Assembly (NCBI RefSeq): GCF_030687575.1
Contig: NZ_CP117439.1
Location: 868,001 to 932,000 of the forward strand
Source: Pseudomonas sp. FP2309
GTDB taxonomy: Bacteria > Pseudomonadota > Gammaproteobacteria > Pseudomonadales > Pseudomonadaceae
Reading direction: 5' to 3'
DNA length: 64,000 nt
The translations under genes and the position numbers were made by a program. Below the pieces are notes generated by a model, which searched no databases, was not told where the DNA came from, and saw only the letters and a program-made list of their open reading frames with translations. Numbering within the stretch: position 1 is the first letter of the stretch; each line of letters opens with the position of its first letter. Shown here in pieces: positions 55,004-63,838 of this stretch.

Positions 55004-56608
55004 TTATGGGTTGATACTGACGCCCGAGAACACGTTGCGGCCGAAGGGGCTGACTTTGAACCCTTCGACTTTGGTGCTTAACGGCTGGTTGACCGTCGAG
55101 TGGGCGACAGGCGTGATCGGCACTTGCTGCTTGAGCAATTGCTGCGCCTGTTTGTACAGAGCAGTCCGTTGTTCACGGTCGGTGACGACCTTGGCTTGCT
55201 TGATCAGCTTGTCGTACGCCGGGTCACACCACATGGAGTAGTTGTTCCCGCCGATGGCGTCGCAGCTGTAGAGGGTGCCCAGCCAGTTGTCCGGGTCACC
55301 GTTGTCGCCGGTCCAGCCGATGAGGCTGACGTCATGCTCACCGTTCTTGGTGCGCTTGATGTATTCGCCCCACTCGTAGCTGACGATCTTCACTTTCAGG
55401 CCGATCTTGGCCCAATCGTTCTGCAGCATTTCGGCCATCAGCTTGGCGTTGGGGTTGTACGGCCGTTGCACCGGCATCGCCCACAGGGTGATCTCGGTGC
55501 CTTCCTTGACGCCGGCAGCCTTGAGCAATTCCTTGGCTTTTTCCGGGTTATAGGCGGCGTCCTTGATGGTGTCGTCGTAGGACCACTGGGTCGGCGGCAT
55601 GGCGTTGACCGCCAGTTGCCCCGCACCCTGATACACGGCGTTGAGGATGCTTTGCTTGTTCACCGCCATGTCCAGCGCCTGACGCACTTCGAGCTGGTCG
55701 AACGGTTTGTGGCGCACGTTATAGGCGATGTAGCCGAGGTTGAAGCCTGGCTTGGTCAGCAATTGCAGGTTGGGGTCGGCCTTGAGCGCGTCGACATCCG
55801 CCGGACGCGGGTGCAGGGTCACCTGGCATTCGCCGGCCTTGAGCTTTTGCACCCGCACCGACGCGTCGGTGTTGATGGCGAAAATCAGCTGATCGAGCTG
55901 CACCCGGCTCGGGTCCCAGTACTGCTTGTTGCCCACGTAACGGATCTGCGAGTCTTTTTGGTAACGCTGGAACACAAACGGACCAGTACCGATCGGCTTC
56001 TGGTTGATGTCGCTGGGCTTGCCGCTTTTAAGCAACTGCTCGGCGTATTCGGCCGACAGGATCGCCGCGAAGCTCATGGCGATGTTCTGCACGAACGCGG
56101 CGTCCACCGTGTTCAGGGTCATCACCACGGTGTAGGGGCCGGTTTTTTCGACCTTGGCGATGTTCTTGTTCAGGCTCATCCCGTTGAAGTATGGAAACTC
56201 GGTGGGGTAGGCCTTACGGAACGGATGGTCGGGGTCCAGCATGCGGTTGAAGGTGAACAGCACGTCGTCGGCGTTGAAGTCACGGGTCGGCTTGAATTCC
56301 TTGTTGCTGTGGAATTTCACCCCTTCACGCAGGTGGAAGGTGTAGGTCAGGCCGTCTTCGGAAACATCCCACTTGGTTGCCAGGCCCGGCACGACATTGG
56401 TCGCGCCTTTTTCAAACTCGACCAGGCGGTTGTACAGCGGCTCAGCCGCGTCGTTGTCGGTGGCGGTGGTGTATTGCGCGGTATCAAAACCTGCCGGGCT
56501 GCCTTCGGAGCAGAACACCAGGCTCTTCTTTTCGGCGGCTTGGCCCATCGTGGCCACGGCCAGCAGGCTGGTGCCAAAAATAGCGGATAGAACGGTGGTA
56601 TGGCGCAT
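55004..56608 (-). CDS. dppA: Dipeptide-binding periplasmic protein, DppA paralogue 2
   Basis: A 534-residue SBP_bac_5 binding protein. Signal peptide of about 24 residues (ending ATMGQAA), then KKSLVFCSEGSPAGFD. Its C-terminal domain ends VEGFKVSPFGRNVFSGVSINP. It is closest to paralogue 3 and 4 (shared segments VYQGAGQLAVNAMPPTQWSYD). An upstream ACAAACAA tract lies close to the ribosome site. Confidence 0.9.
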   Translation of the reverse strand: MRHTTVLSAIFGTSLLAVATMGQAAEKKSLVFCSEGSPAGFDTAQYTTATDNDAAEPLYNRLVEFEKGATNVVPGLATKWDVSEDGLTYTFHLREGVKFHSNKEFKPTRDFNADDVLFTFNRMLDPDHPFRKAYPTEFPYFNGMSLNKNIAKVEKTGPYTVVMTLNTVDAAFVQNIAMSFAAILSAEYAEQLLKSGKPSDINQKPIGTGPFVFQRYQKDSQIRYVGNKQYWDPSRVQLDQLIFAINTDASVRVQKLKAGECQVTLHPRPADVDALKADPNLQLLTKPGFNLGYIAYNVRHKPFDQLEVRQALDMAVNKQSILNAVYQGAGQLAVNAMPPTQWSYDDTIKDAAYNPEKAKELLKAAGVKEGTEITLWAMPVQRPYNPNAKLMAEMLQNDWAKIGLKVKIVSYEWGEYIKRTKNGEHDVSLIGWTGDNGDPDNWLGTLYSCDAIGGNNYSMWCDPAYDKLIKQAKVVTDREQRTALYKQAQQLLKQQVPITPVAHSTVNQPLSTKVEGFKVSPFGRNVFSGVSINP

Positions 56609-56879
56609 GACGATCCCGATCCTTGTTTGTAGTTGTCATCAGTGAGCAATCCCCCCCGGCTTTCGACCATGGAGACATCACTGATCCCACGTACAGCAAG
56701 TGCCTTTCCTAAATTGGTACCTCTGCTGTCCTACGACGTTATGGGCCGTGGACGTCAGAGTAAATGCGCCAAATTAGATTGATCCTGTAGGCAAAGGAGC
56801 CATGCATCGCAGTTCGTTGCTGTAGGAAGCAGCGACTTCGAGCGTGGTCCGTTTCCCAAGGTCAGGCGGATGTAATAAC

Positions 56880-56901
56880 GGCGACGTTGGGAAACGTCGC
56901 C
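56880..56901 (-). terminator. Hairpin after paralogue 3
   Basis: GGCGACGTT, loop GGGA, AACGTCGCC. It lies 12 bp after the dppA paralogue 3 stop. No clear T-run on either strand. The rest of the 304-bp gap holds no gene that I can see. Confidence 0.4.
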
Positions 56902-56912
56902 GCCATTGATCC

Positions 56913-58541
56913 TTACTTGCCGCTTACGCTCACGCCGTAGAAGGAGTTCAGGCCAAACGGGCTGATCTTGAAGTCCTGCACGGTGTTGCGCATGGGTTGA
57001 TACACCGTCGAGTGCGCGATAGGTGTCATCGGGACTGCATCTTTGAGGATATGTTGCGCCTGCTTGTACAGCTCGGTGCGTTTGGCGACATCCGAAGTGG
57101 CCTTGGCTTCTTTCACGATGCCGTCGAATTTCTTGTCACACCACTTGGAGAAGTTGTTGCCGTTCAGCGAATCGCAACCGAACAGCACGTTCAGCCAGTT
57201 GTCCGGGTCACCATTGTCGCCGCTCCAGCCAATGATCATGGCCTGGTTCTCGCCGCCTTTGGAGCGCTTGATGTACTCGCCCCACTCGTAGCTGGTGATC
57301 TTGACCTTCAGACCGATCTTGGACCAGTCGTTCTGCAGCATCTCAGCCATCAGCTTGGCGTTCGGGTTATACGGACGTTGGACCGGCATGGCCCACAGAA
57401 CGATCTCGGTGCCTTCCTTCACGCCGGCTTCCTTGAGCAGTGCCTTGGCTTTTTCAGGATCGTACTTGGCGTCCTTGATGGTGGTGTCGTAGGACCATTG
57501 GGTCGGCGGCATGGCATTGACGGCCAGTTGGCCCGCGCCCTGGTACACGGAATCGATGATCTGCTGCTTGTTCACCGCCATGTCCAACGCTTGGCGAACG
57601 CGCAGGTCAGCCAGTGGGTTGGGCTTGTCGTCGCCTTTGACTTGGTCCATCACGTTGTAAGCCACATAACCCAGGTTGAAACCGGCTTGGTGCGGCAGCT
57701 TCAGGTCCTTGTCTTCACCCAGTGCTTTCAGGTCGGCCGGACGTGGGAACAGGGTGATCTGGCATTCGTTTTTCTTCAGCTTCTGGATACGCACCGACGG
57801 GTCGGTGGTGATAGCGAAGATCAGGTTGTCGATCTTGACGTCTTCAGGTTTCCAGTAGTCCTTGTTGCCGGTGTAACGAATGTTGGAATCTTTCTGGTAG
57901 CTCTTGAACACGAACGGACCAGTGCCGATCGGCTTCTGGTTGATGTCTTGCGGCGTACCGTTTTTCAGAAGCTGGGCGGCATATTCGGCCGATTGGATCG
58001 ACGCGAAGCTCATGGCCAGGTTCTGGATGAAAGCGGCGTCCACGGTGCCAAGGGTGAACTTGACGGTGTGGGCATCGACCTTCTCGATGTTCTTGATGTT
58101 GGTGTCCATCCCCATGTCCGTGAAGTACGGGAACTCGGTGGGGTAGGCCTTACGGAAAGGATCGTCTTTATTGATCATCCGATTGAAGGTGAACAGTACG
58201 TCGTCAGCCGAGAATTCACGAGTTGGCTTGAAGTACGGGGTGGTGTGGAACTTGACGCCTTCGCGCAGGTGGAAGGTGTAGGTCAGGCCATCCGGGGACA
58301 CGTCCCAGCTGGTGGCCAGGCCAGGAACAACGGCGGTGCCGCCACGTTCGAACTGGCTCAGACGGTTGAACATGGTTTCGGCCGAGGCATCGAAGTCTGT
58401 TCCGGTGGTGTACTGGCCTGGATCAAAACCGGCCGGGCTCCCTTCGGAGCAGAACACCAGGTTAGTTGCCGCCAGGGCTACGGGGGCTGCGGCCATAAGG
58501 CCAGCGCTCACTAATAACGGAAGGACTGCGTGTTTAAGCAT
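56913..58541 (-). CDS. dppA: Dipeptide-binding periplasmic protein, DppA paralogue 3
   Basis: A 542-residue SBP_bac_5 protein. Signal peptide with the core LKHAVLPLLVSAGLMAAAP, mature start ATNLVFCSEGSPAGFDPGQ. I chose the ATG at 58541, with GAGG upstream; the frame is open 8 codons earlier. It ends DFKISPFGLNSFYGVSVSGK. Confidence 0.9.
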   Translation of the reverse strand: MLKHAVLPLLVSAGLMAAAPVALAATNLVFCSEGSPAGFDPGQYTTGTDFDASAETMFNRLSQFERGGTAVVPGLATSWDVSPDGLTYTFHLREGVKFHTTPYFKPTREFSADDVLFTFNRMINKDDPFRKAYPTEFPYFTDMGMDTNIKNIEKVDAHTVKFTLGTVDAAFIQNLAMSFASIQSAEYAAQLLKNGTPQDINQKPIGTGPFVFKSYQKDSNIRYTGNKDYWKPEDVKIDNLIFAITTDPSVRIQKLKKNECQITLFPRPADLKALGEDKDLKLPHQAGFNLGYVAYNVMDQVKGDDKPNPLADLRVRQALDMAVNKQQIIDSVYQGAGQLAVNAMPPTQWSYDTTIKDAKYDPEKAKALLKEAGVKEGTEIVLWAMPVQRPYNPNAKLMAEMLQNDWSKIGLKVKITSYEWGEYIKRSKGGENQAMIIGWSGDNGDPDNWLNVLFGCDSLNGNNFSKWCDKKFDGIVKEAKATSDVAKRTELYKQAQHILKDAVPMTPIAHSTVYQPMRNTVQDFKISPFGLNSFYGVSVSGK

Positions 58542-58750
58542 GTTGGCCTCATGATTTGTTGTCATTTTTGGTGGTGAGGGCGACCTCGTGAGTCGGCCTG
58601 CGGATACTTATGCAGGCGCCATACCCATTGCAAGACGCTGAACCGTTGCAAGGCTCAAAGAGTGGTACGAACGTACACGAATGTCGCAATTATGAAAGTT
58701 TCGACATAATTGCGCATATTTTGAGGGTTTTTTCGGTGCAATTGGCGCAC

Positions 58751-58793
58751 CAAAAAAGCCCAACCGAAGCGTCTGGCGCACTCGGTTGGGGCG
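58751..58793 (-). terminator. Rho-independent terminator after paralogue 4
   Basis: On the minus strand CCCAACCGA and TCGGTTGGG pair around a 14-nt loop and are followed by a T-run (GCTTTTTTGG). It lies 7 bp after the stop of the gene at 58800. Confidence 0.8.
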
Positions 58794-58799
58794 TTCCTG

Positions 58800-60401
58800 T
58801 TACTTATCCAGACTCACGCCATAGAACGGCGTCAGACCAAACGGGCTGATCTTGAAATCCCGCACTTCCTTGCGCATGGGCTGGAAAACCGTCGAGTTCG
58901 CAATAGGCGTTATAGGCACTTGTTCCTTAAGGATTTTTTGCGCCTGTTGATACCACTTGATGCGCTGTTCGCGGTCGCTGCTGACCTTGGCCTGCAGCAC
59001 CAACTTGTCGTAGGCCGGGTTACACCATTTGGCGTAGTTACTGCCCTTGACCGCAGCACAACTGTAGAGCACGCCGAGCCAGTTATCCGGGTCACCGTTA
59101 TCGCCGGTCCAGCCGTAAATCATGGCGTCGTGCTCGCCATTTTTGGCGCGCTTGATGTATTCGCCCCATTCATAGCTGACGATGTTGGCCTTGATGCCGA
59201 CCTTTTCCCAGTCCTGCTGGATCATCTGGGCCGACATGCGCGCATTGGGGTTCGACGCGCGTTGTACGGTCATCGCCCACAGGTTGATGGTCGTGCCCGG
59301 TGCAACCCCTGCTTCTTTTAGTAGCGCCCGCGCCTTGGTCGGATCGTAAGGGGCATCTTTGATATTCGGGTCATAAGACCACTGCGCCGGCGGCAGGGCG
59401 TTCTGCGCCAATTGCCCGGCGCTCTGGTACACGGCCTTGATGATCGCGGGCTTGTCGATGGCCATGTCCAGGGCCTGGCGCACCTTGAGCTGGTCCAGCG
59501 GCGGGTGGGTCACGTTGTAGGCCAGGAAGCCCAGGTTGAACCCCGCTTGCTGCAATACGCGCAGGTTGGGATCTTGTTTCATCACTTCGATATCGGCGGG
59601 GCGCGGGTAGCCGCTGACCTGGCATTCGCCGGCCTTGAGTTTTTGCAGGCGCGACGCGGCATCCGGGGTGATGGCGAAGATCAGGTTGTCGAGCTTCACG
59701 TCCTCGGGGTTCCAATATTGTTTATTGGCCGCGTAACGAATCTGCGAGTCCTTCTGGTAGCGCTTGAAAACAAACGGCCCGGTGCCCACCGGCTTTTGGT
59801 TGATATCTTCTGCCTTGCCCTCCTTGAGCAACAGCGCGGCGTATTCGGCGGACTGGATCGAGGCGAAGCTCATGGCCAGGTTCTGCACGAACGAGGCATC
59901 GACGTTGTTCAGGTTGAAGCGCACGGTGTGATCGTCGAGTTTTTCGACGCTTTTGATCGTGGTGTTCAAGCCCATGTCGGTGAAGTAGGGCGACTCGGAC
60001 GGGTACGCCTTGCGGAACGGGCTTTCAGCGTCCAACAGGCGGTTGAAGGTGAACAGCACGTCATCGGCATTAAAATCGCGGGTCGGCGTGAAGAAGTCGG
60101 TGGTGTGAAAGACAACGCCATCGCGCAAATGGAAGGTATACGTCAGGCCATCCTGCGACACTTCCCAACGGGTCGCCAGGCCGGGCTCGACTTCGGTACT
60201 GCCGCGCTTGAACTGTGTGAGGCGGTTGAAGACGGTTTCGGCGGAGGCATCAAAGTCGGTGCCGCTGGTGTACTGGCTGGGGTCGAAGCCGGCGGGGCTG
60301 GCCTCGGAGCAATAGACCAGGGTGCTGGCCGCCTGGGCCATCGGCATAACGGCCAGCAGACCGGCGGCGAGGAGGAGTGGTTTTAAGACGATTCTTTCCA
60401 T
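58800..60401 (-). CDS. dppA: Dipeptide-binding periplasmic protein, DppA paralogue 4
   Basis: A 533-residue SBP_bac_5 protein. Signal peptide PLLLAAGLLAVMPMAQA, then ASTLVYCSEASPAGFDPSQ. I chose the ATG at 60401 over the in-frame ATG 13 codons upstream because it begins the signal peptide correctly. It is the 5'-most of the four binding-protein genes. Confidence 0.9.
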   Translation of the reverse strand: MERIVLKPLLLAAGLLAVMPMAQAASTLVYCSEASPAGFDPSQYTSGTDFDASAETVFNRLTQFKRGSTEVEPGLATRWEVSQDGLTYTFHLRDGVVFHTTDFFTPTRDFNADDVLFTFNRLLDAESPFRKAYPSESPYFTDMGLNTTIKSVEKLDDHTVRFNLNNVDASFVQNLAMSFASIQSAEYAALLLKEGKAEDINQKPVGTGPFVFKRYQKDSQIRYAANKQYWNPEDVKLDNLIFAITPDAASRLQKLKAGECQVSGYPRPADIEVMKQDPNLRVLQQAGFNLGFLAYNVTHPPLDQLKVRQALDMAIDKPAIIKAVYQSAGQLAQNALPPAQWSYDPNIKDAPYDPTKARALLKEAGVAPGTTINLWAMTVQRASNPNARMSAQMIQQDWEKVGIKANIVSYEWGEYIKRAKNGEHDAMIYGWTGDNGDPDNWLGVLYSCAAVKGSNYAKWCNPAYDKLVLQAKVSSDREQRIKWYQQAQKILKEQVPITPIANSTVFQPMRKEVRDFKISPFGLTPFYGVSLDK

Positions 60402-60445
60402 GGAGACCCCTGAAGTGGCAGGTATATCGACGCTGCCCAAACGAA

Positions 60446-60473
60446 AACGGCGGTCACCGAGGTTACCGCCGTT
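60446..60473 (-). terminator. Hairpin terminator between the effector-like gene and the dpp cluster
   Basis: AACGGCGGT, then ACCGCCGTT with loop CACCGAGGT. On the minus strand it is followed by TTTTCGTTT, so it probably ends the upstream transcript. Confidence 0.55.
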
Positions 60474-60498
60474 ACGTCTTATCAGAAAGGCGCCGGTG

Positions 60499-63405
60499 TT
60501 ATTTCACATCCACGACATTCGACGCGGTCATGGTGAAGGGGGCCTTGTTACTGATGATGTAAGGGTTGGCCTCGTCGTTCAGGGCGTTGCCTTCACCAAT
60601 CTGGAAGGTGCGTTGCGCGTTGACTTCCATGTTGGGTATTTCAGTGGCGTCCTTGTCCAGATTGAGCAGTGTCATTTTGGCGTCAAATTCAACCTGCGCA
60701 GTGTGAGTGTCGGGATCATAGGTAATGACGTAATGGGTGTCCTTGCCCTTGAAGCCCACATGTTCCTGCAATTGGTTCATTTTCAACTCGACCGACGTCG
60801 GCGCGACACTGCCCTGATGAGCCACTTCGGAGATGCGCGAGCGCAAGAGCGGGTCGGGAATGGCGTCTTCGAACTGCTTGAGGCGCTTGCTCAGCGTCTC
60901 ACCCTCTGCGTCTCCTGAGGCATTCAACTCCAGCGTTGTGTACCCGTCAGGTTGTTTTACGCGGACGGTATAGCGATCACGGTTTAAGTCCTTTAGGAAA
61001 TTCTGCGAGTAGGGCGTTGTACTGTGCTCATTCGTCTGTGCCTTTTCACTGGGATAAACCTCGAAGTTGTCTTCCTGAACGGTCCAGGACACATTGAGTT
61101 TGCGCTTAAGGACGTTCCCCTCTTCGAAGTTGTTGACCGATTGCTGGTAAGCCGTATTGCTGTTGTAGTTAAACACTTCATCAAAACTGGCGGCGCCGCT
61201 TGCTGTGGGATCACCCAGCGCATCGAAGCCATCTGAAAACTTTGGCGGTATCTTGGTGGCCTCCGTGGGAGGGGCCGACGGAGCACGATTCCAAGGCCAG
61301 CCACCCTGAACCTTGCCGCTGGACCATTGCCCTTCGCCGTTGGCATACACGGTCAGCACGGGCTTTCTGGTGTGGGGATCAATGATCTGGACATGGTTAT
61401 CGCTAAGTTTGAAATCACTTCTGATTTCATACACTTTTTTCACACCCGTATCGTCGACATATCGGATAAACCAGCGTTTTTCGCCCTTGGCCTGATAAAT
61501 GCCTTTGCTGTTGGGCGTCGCGTGCTCAATGAGCTTCTCACCGTTGCGCACCGCATGTTTGCTGATATCCCCTGCCTGGCTGGGGCGCAACCGGTTGCCA
61601 CCAGGTTGTTGCGGCTGGACTTCATTCTGAAGGTCGTCGCTCGACGTTAACTTAGAGTTAGCCGCATTCCCTTTGTTTTTCCATCCGTCCGCCTCATCGG
61701 GCTTGGCGATGATGCCGCTATTGGCCGGGGTTTCTTCTGGCGTAAGGGAACCGTTCTCCGGGATATATGAAAAATCGGGTGATCGCACCAACTCAAAGTC
61801 GTTGGTCTCGACGTTGAGTCGCCAGCTGTAATTCTTGGTAATAGGAGAAGGGTCGGAAAATTCACCGAGACCGCCTTCTGCCCCGAGCGTCGCCAATTCA
61901 TGCGCCAATTGCAGGCCCGATATAACTGCTGCGGCATTGCCTCCAATACGATCCTGAGCGGTTTTGCCATAGAGTCCGTCATGCACGCCGAAGACAATAT
62001 TACCGACGTTGCCCACGACAGGAAGGTAACCGAAGGTATCGCCCCAGAGCGCTTTCGCCTTCTTCCAGCTTTGCTGTGAAGAGCCAAATACTTGGGTTTG
62101 GTCGTTCCATGCCGAATTGTTGACGTTCAGCTCTTGGTATTGCACGGCAATACCGTCATTAAGATTGCCGTACTTGAGACGATAACCGCTCGCCCGCGAC
62201 CGCGTGTAGTTGAATGTTTGGCGAACCGGTATGGCCTGGTCCTTGAGGAAGTTTTGATAGCCCGGATAACTGGCCCGATTGCCGTCAATCAAACTATCGA
62301 GCACTTCGCCGGTCTTGGGCCAATGTGCATCCGAGCCGCCTTGTCTGTTACTCGCGTTGAAGCGTTTTTGCAGGGTGTCGCGATTGGCTTTCGCCCACTC
62401 GGCGAACTCATCGTCCCCTCTTATTTCATGGACGGTGCCGTTCTTTAAATCGATCATCAGACCCTTATTAGGTCTGTTGTGATAATCACCTTCATAGGGG
62501 GTGTAAGGAATAAATGCGTACCCTTCCAGGGGGTAGCCATAAACGTTCGGGATGATAACTTGCCCATTGTGCTCAAGCGTACGCTTGATCGCTGTTTGGG
62601 CGTCGGGACTTAATAGTTTGAAGCTGTCGCTGTCCTTGGACAGGTTCTGCAAGATGCCCTTCAGTACATAGGCATCCGCTTTCCCCGAGCGCTTCGCCAG
62701 TGCTCCGGAAGCGTGCCGCATCGGTCCGGCTATTTCTTTTTCCCAATGATCTTGTAGCTTTTTGCCGACGGACTCCAGATTATTGATTTTGCCCCGGTCC
62801 TTTGACTCAATTTCCATTTCCTGGAAGTTGATCGGCCCCCCACGTTCGACTTTATCGTGTTCGAGAGCGCCCGCCGCAATCTCCCACGCGCAGTAGGTGC
62901 GCTTCTGGCTGTCGGTCAATACCTCGGGTTTGCCCTTGCCTGTATATGAACTGAACGTGACCGTGAACTTCTCGTGCGGATCGTATCCCGCGGACAATAA
63001 GCCGCCACTGAAGTACCCAGCGGGTTCCATGAACAGGCGCACGCGCTGGAATTTAATGTTTCGTTCGCCTTCGCTTCCATTTTCTATTTGCCCGATCTGC
63101 GTCTTTACGCGATTGGCATAGGCGTCGATGCGCTGTGCTCGCTCCGTAAGCGTGTAGTTCGGGTCTGGCAGAGAAGCGGTCGCTGACCCATAAATGGTAG
63201 TCGTCAGGGCGTCACGTTCAGGATCTGCGAAAGTGCCTGCAGCCGGCTTTTGTCCAAGCGCTATATTTTTTGACTCTGCGTCGCTCTCCTCTCCTGGCCA
63301 TTTGTTTTGTGGGGAAGATGAAGCACTGATCGAACGAGCGTGACGAGTGTGAACGGAAGGTGGGGGGGTTAACGAGGGCGAATGAAGAGGAGCATTGATA
63401 TTCAT
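60499..63405 (-). CDS. Putative secreted toxin/effector protein (968 residues, unknown function)
   Basis: A 968-residue protein that I do not recognise exactly. The N-terminal 50 residues are Ser/Pro-rich and polar with no signal peptide, a pattern common in type III secreted effectors. The body includes a mixed hydrophobic segment (GYLPVVGNVGNIVFGV and GNAAAVISGLQLAHELATLGAEGG, about residues 484-530) and a region (IRYVDDTGVKKVYEIRSDFK, then IIDPHTRKPVLTVYANGEGQW, about 645-690) that resembles repeats in large Pseudomonas toxins of dermonecrotic or DUF6543 type. The C-terminal 250 residues are rich in beta-strand patterns. Base composition is clearly AT-richer than the neighbours. The ribosome site is weak. 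Catalytic residues were not identified. Confidence 0.7.
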   Translation of the reverse strand: MNINAPLHSPSLTPPPSVHTRHARSISASSSPQNKWPGEESDAESKNIALGQKPAAGTFADPERDALTTTIYGSATASLPDPNYTLTERAQRIDAYANRVKTQIGQIENGSEGERNIKFQRVRLFMEPAGYFSGGLLSAGYDPHEKFTVTFSSYTGKGKPEVLTDSQKRTYCAWEIAAGALEHDKVERGGPINFQEMEIESKDRGKINNLESVGKKLQDHWEKEIAGPMRHASGALAKRSGKADAYVLKGILQNLSKDSDSFKLLSPDAQTAIKRTLEHNGQVIIPNVYGYPLEGYAFIPYTPYEGDYHNRPNKGLMIDLKNGTVHEIRGDDEFAEWAKANRDTLQKRFNASNRQGGSDAHWPKTGEVLDSLIDGNRASYPGYQNFLKDQAIPVRQTFNYTRSRASGYRLKYGNLNDGIAVQYQELNVNNSAWNDQTQVFGSSQQSWKKAKALWGDTFGYLPVVGNVGNIVFGVHDGLYGKTAQDRIGGNAAAVISGLQLAHELATLGAEGGLGEFSDPSPITKNYSWRLNVETNDFELVRSPDFSYIPENGSLTPEETPANSGIIAKPDEADGWKNKGNAANSKLTSSDDLQNEVQPQQPGGNRLRPSQAGDISKHAVRNGEKLIEHATPNSKGIYQAKGEKRWFIRYVDDTGVKKVYEIRSDFKLSDNHVQIIDPHTRKPVLTVYANGEGQWSSGKVQGGWPWNRAPSAPPTEATKIPPKFSDGFDALGDPTASGAASFDEVFNYNSNTAYQQSVNNFEEGNVLKRKLNVSWTVQEDNFEVYPSEKAQTNEHSTTPYSQNFLKDLNRDRYTVRVKQPDGYTTLELNASGDAEGETLSKRLKQFEDAIPDPLLRSRISEVAHQGSVAPTSVELKMNQLQEHVGFKGKDTHYVITYDPDTHTAQVEFDAKMTLLNLDKDATEIPNMEVNAQRTFQIGEGNALNDEANPYIISNKAPFTMTASNVVDVK

Positions 63406-63783
63406 GATCGACTCGATGTTGACGTGGAGTTCAAAAAATTATTCGTCTTTCCAAACGCATGGGCCGCTTTACAGCAAATCAATTACGCGGGGGCGTAATG
63501 AAGCGAGGCGTGCGGTTGACGCCTTTATGGGGTGCGAAAGTAGGTGGTTCTATAAGGTTTGGCAGTTCCCGTTCAATGTGCGCGTCTCGGTGCGAGATGC
63601 CGGTATTAGACGAGGGCTTACCGTGTTTTGGAAAAAGCCTACGTGAGGACGCTCGCCCCCTTATCGCGGCTCCGGATTTACCTGCTTAGTTATGGCTATG
63701 AGCAGGTTGACGGCGTGACGTGTCAGCATGTCGCCTTCCGATTGCTCCTGCCTCGACTCGGCCACTCGGCGGGTCTGTGTCGC
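63406..63783. other. Intergenic stretch upstream of the effector gene, no gene supported
   Basis: A stretch of about 380 bp between the effector start and the terminator of the SIMPL gene. Small open frames exist on both strands, but none has a ribosome site plus a protein-like composition. It must hold the effector promoter. No consensus hrp box was found. The nearest pair, GGAAAG and CCAC, is spaced by 19 nt rather than 15-17 and lacks the final conserved base. Confidence 0.5.
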
Positions 63784-63821
63784 AAAAAAAACGGCGCATG
63801 CCTTTGCAGGCCGCGCCGTTT
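63784..63821 (-). terminator. Rho-independent terminator of the SIMPL gene
   Basis: On the minus strand AAACGGCGC and GCGCCGTTT pair around a loop with internal pairing and are followed by a run of T. It lies 17 bp after the stop. Confidence 0.8.
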
Positions 63822-63838
63822 CGTGTGCGTCGAGAGGC

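Noticed and set aside
63406..63560. Possible hrp box upstream of the effector-like gene
   Set aside because: GGAAAG and CCAC are present, but the spacing (19 nt) and the final base do not fit the GGAACC-N15/16-CCACNNA consensus.
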